Assembly: GCA_040384325.1 (NCBI GenBank)
Contig: JAZKJL010000001.1
Coordinates: forward strand, 744,001-808,000
Direction of reading: 5' to 3'
Length of the DNA stretch: 64,000 nt
DNA from: JACMLX01 sp040384325
GTDB lineage: Bacteria; Gemmatimonadota; Gemmatimonadetes; Gemmatimonadales; Gemmatimonadaceae
Below are positions 56,315 through 64,000 of this stretch, piece by piece. How positions within the stretch are numbered: position 1 is the stretch's first letter; the number at the start of each line of letters is the position of its first letter. Under the pieces are notes generated by a model, which saw only the letters and a list, made by a program, of their open reading frames with translations, was not told the origin of the DNA and did not search any database. A program made the translations under genes and the position numbers.

Positions 56315-57585
56315 GCCCGCGCCTCGCTCCGCCGCGCGGTCGACAGGTGGCACTCTTCGTCGCCCTGCTTGCCGCACTGGCCGTCTGCGCCGGCTCGCTC
56401 TCTGCGCAGCAGCGTGATACCACCGCCGCCGATACGCTGCGGCGTGGCCCGCGTCCGCCGCGCGACACCGGCAACGTGCAGGGCAGCATCTACACGCGGC
56501 CGTTCATCGGTGCAGCGGCGCAGACCGCCATTGGTGGCTACGCCGAAGGCAACACCAACTACTTCCGTCAGGACGGTGTGAGCGACGGCTTCTCGATGGA
56601 GTTGCGTCGCTTCAACATCTTCCTCTTCTCGTCGGTGGGGCAGCGGCTGCGGTTCATCTCGGAACTCGAGTTCGAGAAGGGGACCGAGGAGATCGCGCTT
56701 GAGACCGCGCTGCTCGATTTCCAGATCGATCCCGCGCTGGTCCTGCGCGCCGGCATCATCCTGCCGCCCATCGGCGCCTTCAACCAGAATCACGACTCGC
56801 CGCGCTGGGAGTTCGTCGATCGGCCGCTGGTGTCGACGCGCATCATTCCATCCACGTTGTCGGAAGTGGGTTTCGGTGCGCTCGGTCGCATCGCGGTGCC
56901 CGGCGTGCGTGGCATGACGATGACCTACGATGCATACCTGACGAATGGACTTGGCGATGGCGTGATCCTCAACGGTGAGGGCCGCACGTTGCTGGCTGCC
57001 GGCAAGCGCGAGGAGCAGTTCGCCGAGGACAACAACGGCTCACCGGCGATCTCCGGGCGGCTGGCGCTGCAGCGCGGCCGCATGCTGGAGGTCGGCCTGT
57101 CGTATTACGGCGGCATCTACAACACCTTCCGCGTGGAGGGAGTGGACGTGGACCAGCGCCGCCGCTTGTCGATCGCGGCGCTCGATCTGGCAACCTCACT
57201 CGGACCGCTGTCGCTGCGTGGTGAAGCGGCGATGGTGCGCGTCGGTGTGCCGGCGAACCTGGCCGAGGTGTTCGGCGATCAGCAGCGCGGCGTGCACGTC
57301 GATGCCGTGCTGCCGGTGTGGCGTCCGCGCCTGGCCGGCCTTCGCAACGCGGTCGTCAACGCGGCGCTGCGGCTCGAATACGTGGATTACAACGTCGGCA
57401 CGTTCCAGTCCACCGGTGGCCCGATCCGCGATGACGTGCGCGCCATCGTGCCCGGCATCAGCTTCCGTCCCACAAGCGGCACGGTGTTCAAGGCCAATTA
57501 CCGTCGCGAGTGGATGCGTGACCTGCTCGGCAACCCCACCTCGCATCGTGGTGGCTGGCAGGTCGGATTCGCGACGTACTTTTGA
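56311..57585 (+). CDS. Outer-membrane beta-barrel protein (porin-like)
   Basis: A 424-residue exported protein with signal peptide VALFVALLAALAVCAGSLSAQ. The rest is a run of alternating amphipathic strands: GGYAEGNTNYFRQDG, FSMELRRFNIFLFSSVGQRL, LRAGIILPPIGAFNQNHDSP, and a C-terminal aromatic end (WQVGFATYF) typical of outer-membrane barrels. It resembles phosphate-selective-porin-like or DcaP-like barrels, without a sure family. The ATG at 56311 overlaps the Rieske stop (ATGA), which links the barrel to the redox pair. Confidence 0.82.
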   Translation: MSPRLAPPRGRQVALFVALLAALAVCAGSLSAQQRDTTAADTLRRGPRPPRDTGNVQGSIYTRPFIGAAAQTAIGGYAEGNTNYFRQDGVSDGFSMELRRFNIFLFSSVGQRLRFISELEFEKGTEEIALETALLDFQIDPALVLRAGIILPPIGAFNQNHDSPRWEFVDRPLVSTRIIPSTLSEVGFGALGRIAVPGVRGMTMTYDAYLTNGLGDGVILNGEGRTLLAAGKREEQFAEDNNGSPAISGRLALQRGRMLEVGLSYYGGIYNTFRVEGVDVDQRRRLSIAALDLATSLGPLSLRGEAAMVRVGVPANLAEVFGDQQRGVHVDAVLPVWRPRLAGLRNAVVNAALRLEYVDYNVGTFQSTGGPIRDDVRAIVPGISFRPTSGTVFKANYRREWMRDLLGNPTSHRGGWQVGFATYF

Positions 57586-57625
57586 TCCGTCCGATTCCTT
57601 CCCGCACCACGACACGCGCCGAGCC

Positions 57626-57868
57626 ATGCAGCTGCAGTCCATCCTGACCTGTCCGCACTGCGGTTTCGCCGAGTCGCTGCCGATGCCGGTGAACGCGTGT
57701 CAGTTCTTTCACGAGTGCGCGGGGTGCCGGGTGTTGTTGCGACCGGAGGCGGGGGATTGTTGCGTGTTTTGTTCGTTCGGGACGGTGGTGTGTCCGCCGA
57801 TGCACGGCATCGGTAGTGGAAACTCGGACGGTAAGGCGTGTTGCACGCGACGGCCTGCCAGCGCCTGA
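57626..57868 (+). CDS. GDCCVxC-domain small metal-binding protein
   Basis: An 80-residue Cys-rich protein: LTCPHCGFAESLPMPVNACQ, ECAGCRVLLRPEAGDCCVFC and SFGTVVCPPMHG. It matches the GDCCVxC family, in which one Cys is selenocysteine in some members; here all are Cys and there is no in-frame TGA. The family is often near metal-resistance genes; binding of a soft metal is inferred. A Cys-Cys pair near its end (KACCTRR) lies outside the known domain. It is 40 bases after the barrel gene and possibly co-transcribed. Confidence 0.8.
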   Translation: MQLQSILTCPHCGFAESLPMPVNACQFFHECAGCRVLLRPEAGDCCVFCSFGTVVCPPMHGIGSGNSDGKACCTRRPASA

Positions 57869-57910
57869 GCTGCGACGCACAAGCGGCGGCCTCCAGCGCA
57901 GGGTGAAGCT

Positions 57911-60007
57911 TTATCTGGCGGTGATGGCCACGATCTTTGCACCGTTCGTGATGTAGAGCACTCCTTGCGCGCTCAACGAGAGGTTGCCACCGAACGGGTA
58001 GCTCCAAACGCGGAGCCCGCTGACGAGGTCAATCGCTTCGGTCGTCCCGCCGCTTGACCCGTCGACCGCGATGCAGCTGACGAAGAGTAAATTACGCGTG
58101 GCGAGCAGCGACCTCGGCTCTGCAGCGCAGTTCGCCGGCATGGGATAGGTGAGGCGCGGCTCGCCATACAGGGAGTAAGCCTCGACACGCGTGGCATTCA
58201 GGGCGATGCCCCAAGTCGTCGACAATGACATGCCGGTGAAGCCGCCTTCCACGACTGCCATCACAGTCCCGGCAAACAGGTTCACAGAAAACAGACGCCC
58301 GTTCGCGATACCGTGCACGATCGGTCCGTTCGCAACTGAGAGGGTCGTCGGTAATAACCGTGATTCTGCAATTTCGCTGATCAGCGCCCCATCAATCGCG
58401 TGGATTGCCTGCACGCCCCCGTCTGAAGTGTAGAACCTGCCCTCGTACACGGTGGGTGTCCACGGTTGATCGTTTGCACTGCCGGGACGAAAGAACCGCG
58501 TGACGCCCGTCGCGATGTCGAGTCCATACATCCCGCCACCCGGACCAGCGGCCACCCCGACCGTTGTCCCCGCGATGGACGGAGCCTTCCACGCGGCGTT
58601 GTCCTCGGTGAATGCGGTGCGATAGACGATTGCTCCATTCGACTCGTCAAAAGCGATTAGCTCGGTGCCTTTCGGCCCGCTCTGCGTGGCATACGCGCGA
58701 CCCGCGTGCCATGTCGGCTGGCTCGTTGAGTAGGTCGGCCCGGGGGAGTGTGACCAGTGCACCGCACCATCGGCAGAATTCAGCGCCAGCAACCGTTGGC
58801 CACCTTCTGGAGTCTGCGCCGCGACAAAGAGTCGGCTCCCGCCAATTGTGACCTGGCCGAGTTCAACGCCAACCACCGGCGTCTTGATCCACAGTTCACG
58901 CAGCAAGCCTGGACTTACCGTGGCGGGCACGTGGCCGGAGTGCAGGAACGTCCCCTGATACGTGCTCCATTCTTCGGCGGCGGAAAAGTCGCTGGGTCGT
59001 GAGATGATGCTGCTGACGGTCGTTGTGGCGGTCGCGCCGTCCACGCTCGCCGTGATGGTGGCGGTGCCAAGATCCGCTGCGGTCACTCGGCCGAGCGAGT
59101 CCGCGCTGACGACGTTCGGCGCTGAGCTGCTCCACTGCATCCGTCGTGCTGGCAAGCGCCGCGATGTGGAGTCGTACAATTCCGCGATGAGCGTCGCGAC
59201 GTCACCCGAGTAGAGTCCGCCGCCAGCGTTGGCACCACTCAGCACGATACGATCGACACGCGTGCTTCTGACGGCAAAGATTCCAGAGCGCAGCACTCGG
59301 CCTGTGACCTGACGGGCTGCGTTATCAAGGGCGGTGCTGACTGTTGGCGCCCAGCCTGCGCCGACGCGGGAGTGCAGTTCGAGACTCTCGGTCGGCAGTC
59401 CTGCTGGCACGCGGGCTGGGTTGAACGTCAGCTTGAGGACGACCTGCGCGCCGATGAGCAGAGTATCCGGCTCGAGTGCGAAGACTGTTCCCGGGATGGT
59501 CCGGGAATCCCCAGCCGAATCGCCCAGCAAACGCATCACAACCTGCGTCGGTACCTGAAATACGTTCTGACCGAACGTGATGACCACCGAGCTGTCCACA
59601 TTACGAAGCACGCCCCCTGCCGCACCGATCACGCCGCCGATGCCGACGTCAACGCGGACAGTCGCTGACTTGCCAGACGCTGTGGCGGAGATGATAGCCA
59701 CGCCCTCGCGCAGGAGGTGCACCGTGCCCACGGACGATACAGAGGCGACCGACGGAGCACTCGATGTCCACTCGAAAGGGCGGTTGGCGATCGCGTTGCC
59801 GCTCGCACTGAGTGCGGTGGCTTTCAGTGCGAAAGAGTCTCCGGCGAACGTGATCGCTGTCGGCGCACCAGCGACGACGACCGACGACACTGGCACTTCC
59901 GGCTGAGGCGGCGTTACCGGCGGCTCTGATCCACCACAGGCTTGCAGGACGATTACACAGGCGGCAGTCCGGCACAATCTCGAGGCGCGCGCGACGGCGA
60001 GGGTCAT
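57911..60007 (-). CDS. Lipoprotein with Ig-like (BIG2) repeats and a PQQ-type beta-propeller
   Basis: A 698-residue surface lipoprotein (CVIVLQACGG, lipobox LQAC). Two bacterial Ig-like repeats are visible: residues about 40-120 (NRPFEWTSSAPSVASVSSVG) and about 260-350 (RRMQWSSSAPNVVSADSLGR). The C-terminal half has PQQ-propeller blades (RLLALNSADGAVHWSHSP, ELIAFDESNGAIVYRTAF, VYEGRFYTSDGGVQAIHAID). It may bind extracellular polymers or scaffold proteins; no enzyme motif is seen. Its codons use A and T more than neighbouring genes, hinting at recent acquisition or relaxed selection. The ATG at 60007 begins the signal peptide. Confidence 0.85.
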   Translation of the reverse strand: MTLAVARASRLCRTAACVIVLQACGGSEPPVTPPQPEVPVSSVVVAGAPTAITFAGDSFALKATALSASGNAIANRPFEWTSSAPSVASVSSVGTVHLLREGVAIISATASGKSATVRVDVGIGGVIGAAGGVLRNVDSSVVITFGQNVFQVPTQVVMRLLGDSAGDSRTIPGTVFALEPDTLLIGAQVVLKLTFNPARVPAGLPTESLELHSRVGAGWAPTVSTALDNAARQVTGRVLRSGIFAVRSTRVDRIVLSGANAGGGLYSGDVATLIAELYDSTSRRLPARRMQWSSSAPNVVSADSLGRVTAADLGTATITASVDGATATTTVSSIISRPSDFSAAEEWSTYQGTFLHSGHVPATVSPGLLRELWIKTPVVGVELGQVTIGGSRLFVAAQTPEGGQRLLALNSADGAVHWSHSPGPTYSTSQPTWHAGRAYATQSGPKGTELIAFDESNGAIVYRTAFTEDNAAWKAPSIAGTTVGVAAGPGGGMYGLDIATGVTRFFRPGSANDQPWTPTVYEGRFYTSDGGVQAIHAIDGALISEIAESRLLPTTLSVANGPIVHGIANGRLFSVNLFAGTVMAVVEGGFTGMSLSTTWGIALNATRVEAYSLYGEPRLTYPMPANCAAEPRSLLATRNLLFVSCIAVDGSSGGTTEAIDLVSGLRVWSYPFGGNLSLSAQGVLYITNGAKIVAITAR

Positions 60008-60480
60008 GTATGATGGAACAATGAAGCGAACTGGTCGGCATTCTTGTTGTGGTGAACCTAAACCGCTCCGGGATAGGCGCAAATCATGCTCTTCGGGCGC
60101 ATACGCTTACGCCGGACCAATCGAAAGCGGATTGCGACTCTTGTGCTTGATTCGACGACGCCTTCGCCGACGGAGCATAGCACCACGCGTGCACGGCGGA
60201 CGTGCAACGCGTTGCGCGGGGTTTTCGCGGTCAGTCATGTTTCTGGCGACGCCAAATGACCTGCCGGCCGAACGCCGCGGCGCAGGATGCGGCGGGGTGT
60301 GTGGGCCGGCGCTGCCTGCCTGCAGGCATTGTTCGCTTGCGAATTTCCCGGATCTGGGAACCGACGATCGCCATTTCTCCGAAATGCCCCCCGCGGCAGC
60401 GGGCTCACGGCCTCGCGCGCAGCAGTGGCGAGGCTTTCGCGCCTACTGCCTGAGCCAGTTACATTGCGAGGGCATCACCT
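60008..60480. other. Gene-free interval between the Ig-like lipoprotein and tRNA-Leu
   Basis: No coding region is supported in this 473-base stretch. The only long open frame runs through the tRNA and has no similarity. TAGGTTCA on the minus strand near 60050-60065 may belong to the lipoprotein promoter. TTACAT at 60459-60464 is a possible -10 for the tRNA. Small palindromes are present, such as TTCGC..GCGAA near 60330-60345, but I see no repeat or larger structure. Confidence 0.5.
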
Positions 60481-60564
60481 GCCCGGGTGGCGGAATCGGT
60501 AGACGCAGGGGACTCAAAATCCCCCACCCTTCGGGGTATACGAGTTCGAGTCTCGTCCCGGGTA
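60481..60564 (+). tRNA. tRNA-Leu (anticodon CAA)
   Basis: An 84-base cloverleaf with a long variable arm, as expected of tRNA-Leu. The acceptor stem GCCCGGG pairs with CCCGGGT (G1-U72 wobble), with discriminator A73. The D-arm is GGCGGAATCGGTAGACGC. The anticodon stem GGGGA/TCCCC holds loop CTCAAAA, anticodon CAA, reading UUG. The variable arm is CACCC-TTC-GGGGT, and the T-arm is ACGAG TTCGAGT CTCGT. CCA is not encoded. Confidence 0.96.
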
Positions 60565-60580
60565 CTGCTCGCTCCACCAT

Positions 60581-60600
60581 GTGATCCGAGGCCGGATCAC
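60581..60600 (+). terminator. Hairpin 16 bases after tRNA-Leu
   Basis: GTGATCCG (60581-60588) pairs perfectly with CGGATCAC (60593-60600), loop AGGC. There is no T-run. It may end the tRNA transcript or be a processing signal. The rest of the gap to 60910 holds no gene I can support. Confidence 0.45.
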
Positions 60601-60857
60601 CCCCGTCCCGCCCCCCGCAGCCCGCGCTGCCGGTGACGGCGCGGCTCCGATCCCCCCGGCCATGGGGCTCATCGACAGGGGTCGTCCGCTCCCGGGACGA
60701 CGTGACTTCCTCGACGGATCGCCCCGCACAGCCATCGCCCCAGCGCGCGATGGTGCCCCACCGCCCATACCACAGGCTTACCCCCGCCGGCCCGTCGCTC
60801 TGTCGCGACGCGGTCACGGAGATCCTGCGGCGCTCCACCGCCTCAACCTGGCTCGAC

Positions 60858-60865
60858 TACCTTTG
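60858..60865 (+). promoter_or_regulatory. Possible -10 element (TACCTTTG) of the Oar-type receptor gene
   Basis: TACCTTTG lies 45 bases upstream of the receptor ATG and fits the TAnnTT pattern of other heads. The receptor has a good ribosome-binding site, GGAGAG about eight bases before the ATG. Confidence 0.35.
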
Positions 60866-60910
60866 GCACGTCGGTCAGCAGGTGCTGTTTTTCACTTCTG
60901 GAGAGACGGA

Positions 60911-63900
60911 ATGAAGAGATTCTTTGTCGCGTCGCTGCTCGCGGCCAGCTTGGCCACGTCAGCGACTGTACTGCCCGCCCAGGTCACCACCGGCGCCATG
61001 CAGGGCCGCGTGACCGCGCAACAGGGCGGCGCCGGTGTGCCCGGCGTGCGTGTCCGCGCCCTGCATACCCCGTCCGGCACCGCCTATCAGGCGCTGACCC
61101 GCGCCGACGGTCGCTACACGATACCCGGCATGCGCGTCGGTGGTCCCTACAGCGTCACCGCCACCACGATCGGCTACGCGCCGCAGACCAAGAGCGGACT
61201 GATCGTCCAGCTGGGCGTCACCACCGAAGAGAACTTCGTGATCGCGCCGGCCGCCGTGCAGCTGGCCGCGGTCTCGGTCACCGCGCAGACGGGTGGCGTC
61301 ATCTCGCAGTCGCGCACCGGTGCCGCCACGACGGTGCCGCGTGAAGCGCTCGAGAACCTGCCGACCATCACGCGCTCGATCAACGACTTCACCCGCCTCA
61401 CGCCGCAGTCCTCCGGCCAGTCGTTCGCCGGCCAGGACAGCCGCCTGAACAACATCACGGTGGACGGGTCGTACTTCAACAACTCGTTCGGCCTCGGCTC
61501 CGGCGCCACGCCGGGCGGACGCACCGGTGTCTCGCCGATCCCGCTCGACGCGGTGGACCAGATCCAGGTCAACGTCGCGCCGTATGACGTGCGCCAGGGC
61601 AACTTCGTCGGCGCCGCCGTCAACGCCGTCACCAAGTCCGGCACCAACACGTTCTCCGGCTCGGTCTACCGCCTCACCCGCACGCAGGACTTCGTCGGCA
61701 CCAACGTCGGTGCCGCCAAGTTCAACCCGGGCGTGTTCGAGTTCGGCCAGTGGGGCGCCCGCCTCGGCGGCCCGATCATCAAGAACAAGCTGTTCTTCTT
61801 CGTCAACGTCGAGGATGACGGCAACACCCGCCCGGGCACCAACTTCGTGCCGAATGCAGGCGGCGAGCCGATCACCGGCAACACCACCCGCGTGCTCGGT
61901 TCCGACATCACCACCCTGTCGAACTTCCTCAGCACGAACTTCGACTACACCACCGGGCCGGTGAACGGCTACGAATTCGAGACCCCGTCGACGCGTATCC
62001 TCGGCAAGCTCGACTTCAACCTGAACGACAACAACAAGTTCAGCCTGCGTTACACGCAGCTCGACTCGAAGACCGACGTGATCATGTCGGGCTCCTCGTC
62101 GCTCGGCTTCGGCAACCGCAACAACAACCTGAACGCGCTCAGCTTCCAGAACTCGAACTACGCCATCCTCGAGAACATCAAGTCGCTGGTCGGCGAGTGG
62201 AACGCCAACTTCGGCCCGCGCGTCTCGAACAACATGATCATCGGCTACACCGAGAACGACGAAAGCCGCGAGTCGCGCGGCTCGTTCTTCCCGCTGGTCG
62301 ACATCCTGCAGGACGGCATCACCTATCTCTCGTTCGGCGCCGAGCCGTTCACGCCGAACAACGAGCTGCGGTACAACACGTTCCAGTTCCAGAACAACCT
62401 GACGGTCAACACCGACCGCCACGAAGTCACGATGGGTGTCACCGCCCAGCGCTACCGCTCGGAGAACGTGTTCTTCCCGGGCTCGCAGAGCGTGTACATC
62501 TACAACTCGCTGGCCGACTTCTACACCGACGCCAACGGCTACCTGGCCAATCCGAATCGCACCACCTCACCGGTGACGCTGAACCGGTTCCAGGTGCGCT
62601 TCAACAACGTCCCCGGCCAGACGAAGCCGATCCAGCCGCTCGACGTGCTGTACGCGGGCGCCTACATCCAGGACATGATCCGTGTCACGCCGCGCCTGAA
62701 CATGACGTTCGGCATGCGCGTCGACGTGCCCAAGTTCAAGAACACGGCGCTCCGCAACAGCGCAGTGCCGAGCCTCGTCTTCCGTGACGAGATCGGCGCC
62801 CCGGTGTCGTTCCAGACCGACCGCATGCCCGGCGCCAAGGTGCTGTACTCGCCGCGCTTCGGCTTCAACTGGGATGCGCGCGGTGATCGCACCACGCAGG
62901 TCCGCGGTGGCTCCGGCATCTTCACCGGCTCGCCGGCCTACGTGTGGGTCTCGAACCAGGTCGGCGCCAACGGCATCCTGACCGGTTTCGACAACATCGG
63001 CAGCACCACCGCGCGCCCGTTCAACCCGGATCCGGATCGCTACAAGCCGACCACGGTCAACGGCACGCCTGCCGCGACCTACGAGCTGGCCGTGACGGAC
63101 CCCGATTACAAGTTCCCGCAGACCTGGCGTTCCAACCTGGCCGTCGACCAGCGCCTGCCGTGGGGCATGATCGGCACCATCGAGTACCTGTACAACCAGG
63201 ACGTGAACGGCACGTACTACATCAACGCCAACCTGCGCGCGCCGAATACGACCTTCAACGGCCCGGACCGTCGTCCGCGCTGGACCGGCGCCAGCAACCG
63301 CATCAACGCCAACATCGACAACGCCATCATCCTGAAGAACCAGAGTGTCGGCACGTCGTACTCGGTGGCGGCATCGCTCGAGAAGACGCTGTCGGGTGGC
63401 CTGTTCGGCAAGGCGTTCTACAGCTACGGCTCGTCGCGCAACACGGTGGACCCAGGGTCGATCGCCTTCGGTTCGTGGCAGACCAACCAGTACACCGGCG
63501 ACCCGAACAACCCGGGCGTGGGCTACTCCAGCGGTTGGGCCGGCCATCGCGCCGTGGCCACGATCTCGTACAAGCGCCAGTACTTCGGCTTCGGCGCCAC
63601 CGGCATCACGCTCGTCAATGAACTGCGCTCGATCGGCAACACGAGCTACACGTACAATGGCGACATGAATGGCGACGGCACCAACAACGCGGACCTGATC
63701 TACATCCCGCGGACCGTGAACGAGATGAACTTCCAGGCCTACTCGGTGAACGCTGCCGGACAGGCCACCACGACGCCGTCGGCGATCGTGCGGACGTTCA
63801 CTGTCGCCGAGCAGACCACGGCGTTCGAGAACTACATCAAGCAGGACCCATACCTGCGCAAGAACCGCGGTCGCATCGCCGAGCGCGGCGCCGTGTTCCT

Positions 63901-64000
63901 GCCGACGCAGTTCCGCACGGATCTGAGCATCTCGCAGGACCTGTTCACCAACGTCCGCGGCGCGAAGAACGCGATCCAGGTGCGCGCGGACATCCTGAAC
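60911..64000 (+). CDS. TonB-dependent receptor with carboxypeptidase-regulatory domain, Oar-like (partial, C-terminus off window)
   Basis: The first 1030 codons are in view and the frame is open to the edge. The signal peptide is FFVASLLAASLATSATVLPAQ-like, cleaved about residue 24. Residues about 25-110 are a CarboxypepD_reg domain (GAMQGRVTAQQGGAGVPGVR, DGRYTIPGMRVGGPYSVTAT). A plug follows (VPREALENLPTITRSINDFT, LNNITVDGSYFNNSFGLGSG, VNAVTKSGTNTFSGSVYRL), then a long barrel. This layout is that of Oar/OmpA-related TonB receptors, which import or export peptides or glycans. The ligand is unknown. It is missing from simple frame lists because no stop lies in the window. Confidence 0.93.
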   Translation, partial: MKRFFVASLLAASLATSATVLPAQVTTGAMQGRVTAQQGGAGVPGVRVRALHTPSGTAYQALTRADGRYTIPGMRVGGPYSVTATTIGYAPQTKSGLIVQLGVTTEENFVIAPAAVQLAAVSVTAQTGGVISQSRTGAATTVPREALENLPTITRSINDFTRLTPQSSGQSFAGQDSRLNNITVDGSYFNNSFGLGSGATPGGRTGVSPIPLDAVDQIQVNVAPYDVRQGNFVGAAVNAVTKSGTNTFSGSVYRLTRTQDFVGTNVGAAKFNPGVFEFGQWGARLGGPIIKNKLFFFVNVEDDGNTRPGTNFVPNAGGEPITGNTTRVLGSDITTLSNFLSTNFDYTTGPVNGYEFETPSTRILGKLDFNLNDNNKFSLRYTQLDSKTDVIMSGSSSLGFGNRNNNLNALSFQNSNYAILENIKSLVGEWNANFGPRVSNNMIIGYTENDESRESRGSFFPLVDILQDGITYLSFGAEPFTPNNELRYNTFQFQNNLTVNTDRHEVTMGVTAQRYRSENVFFPGSQSVYIYNSLADFYTDANGYLANPNRTTSPVTLNRFQVRFNNVPGQTKPIQPLDVLYAGAYIQDMIRVTPRLNMTFGMRVDVPKFKNTALRNSAVPSLVFRDEIGAPVSFQTDRMPGAKVLYSPRFGFNWDARGDRTTQVRGGSGIFTGSPAYVWVSNQVGANGILTGFDNIGSTTARPFNPDPDRYKPTTVNGTPAATYELAVTDPDYKFPQTWRSNLAVDQRLPWGMIGTIEYLYNQDVNGTYYINANLRAPNTTFNGPDRRPRWTGASNRINANIDNAIILKNQSVGTSYSVAASLEKTLSGGLFGKAFYSYGSSRNTVDPGSIAFGSWQTNQYTGDPNNPGVGYSSGWAGHRAVATISYKRQYFGFGATGITLVNELRSIGNTSYTYNGDMNGDGTNNADLIYIPRTVNEMNFQAYSVNAAGQATTTPSAIVRTFTVAEQTTAFENYIKQDPYLRKNRGRIAERGAVFLPTQFRTDLSISQDLFTNVRGAKNAIQVRADILN

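Noticed and set aside
57911..60564. Genomic island integrated at tRNA-Leu
   Set aside because: The odd-composition stretch lies on the 5' side of the tRNA, no repeat of the tRNA 3' end was found at the other side, and there is no integrase.
60006..60584. A 192-codon plus-strand open frame
   Set aside because: It runs through the whole of tRNA-Leu, has no recognisable protein features and shows random-looking composition.
60863..60880. Sigma-54-like promoter (TGGCAC ... AGC) before the Oar-type receptor
   Set aside because: The spacing between the GG and GC elements is one base longer than the consensus allows, and no activator gene is nearby.

Overview
This is a high-GC chromosomal stretch dominated by core metabolism and housekeeping genes. 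It shows no phage, insertion sequence or CRISPR array. Several traits suggest a Gram-negative, aerobic heterotroph, most likely of the phylum Gemmatimonadota or a close FCB-group relative: the base composition, TonB-dependent receptors (one with a carboxypeptidase-regulatory N-domain), many secreted peptidases and amidohydrolases, bacterial LexA, and B12-dependent acyl-CoA metabolism. The phylum is an inference from gene content, because no rRNA gene is present.

Left part (1-10.3 kb). A partial HDOD signalling protein, a VOC protein and lexA lie on the minus strand. Divergent from lexA is the tryptophan cluster trpC-trpF-trpB-trpA; trpE, trpG and trpD are not here. A 161-base structured element with 24-base terminal inverted repeats and three internal hairpins separates trpF from trpB. 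Next comes a tight run of folB, folK, panB, panC, a YqeK-type HD hydrolase and a LytR_C protein, which converges on rlmN.

Middle part (10.4-35 kb). A nine-gene, mostly overlapping plus-strand run goes ptsN-like, vanZ-like, aspS, phoH, ybeY, two CBS/CorC-type membrane proteins, meaB and the large subunit of a B12-dependent acyl-CoA mutase. After an M14 peptidase and a methyltransferase come the separate B12-binding subunit, an acyl-CoA carboxyltransferase, an AtuA protein, its small partner, an enoyl-CoA hydratase and a tiny membrane protein. Together these look like a branched acyl-CoA catabolic module. In the mutase, the two residues that set substrate choice in methylmalonyl-CoA mutase are changed to those of isobutyryl-CoA mutase. 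A U32/RlhA-type protein, recQ, an acyl-CoA dehydrogenase and an isoprenylcysteine-methyltransferase-like membrane protein follow.

Right part (35-64 kb). An RNase E/G gene with a long structured leader precedes rplU-rpmA, which has a clear sigma-70-type promoter and an intrinsic terminator. Then come a Tat-type amidase, a TonB receptor, a structured intergenic stretch, a tandem pair of secreted amidohydrolases (one lacking every metal ligand), a GDPD phosphodiesterase, an ECF sigma/anti-sigma/Spy-like operon, nhaA, a REC-PAS-GGDEF-EAL protein and an M20 peptidase with a TPR protein. A small operon encodes a di-heme cytochrome lipoprotein, a Rieske lipoprotein and an outer-membrane barrel; a GDCCVxC zinc-ribbon-like protein follows it. 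The window ends with an Ig-like/beta-propeller lipoprotein, tRNA-Leu(CAA) and the first 1030 codons of an Oar-type TonB receptor.

Start and stop codons overlap by four bases (ATGA or GTGA) at most gene junctions, so translational coupling is the rule here. A TAnnTT-type element recurs upstream of many operon heads.
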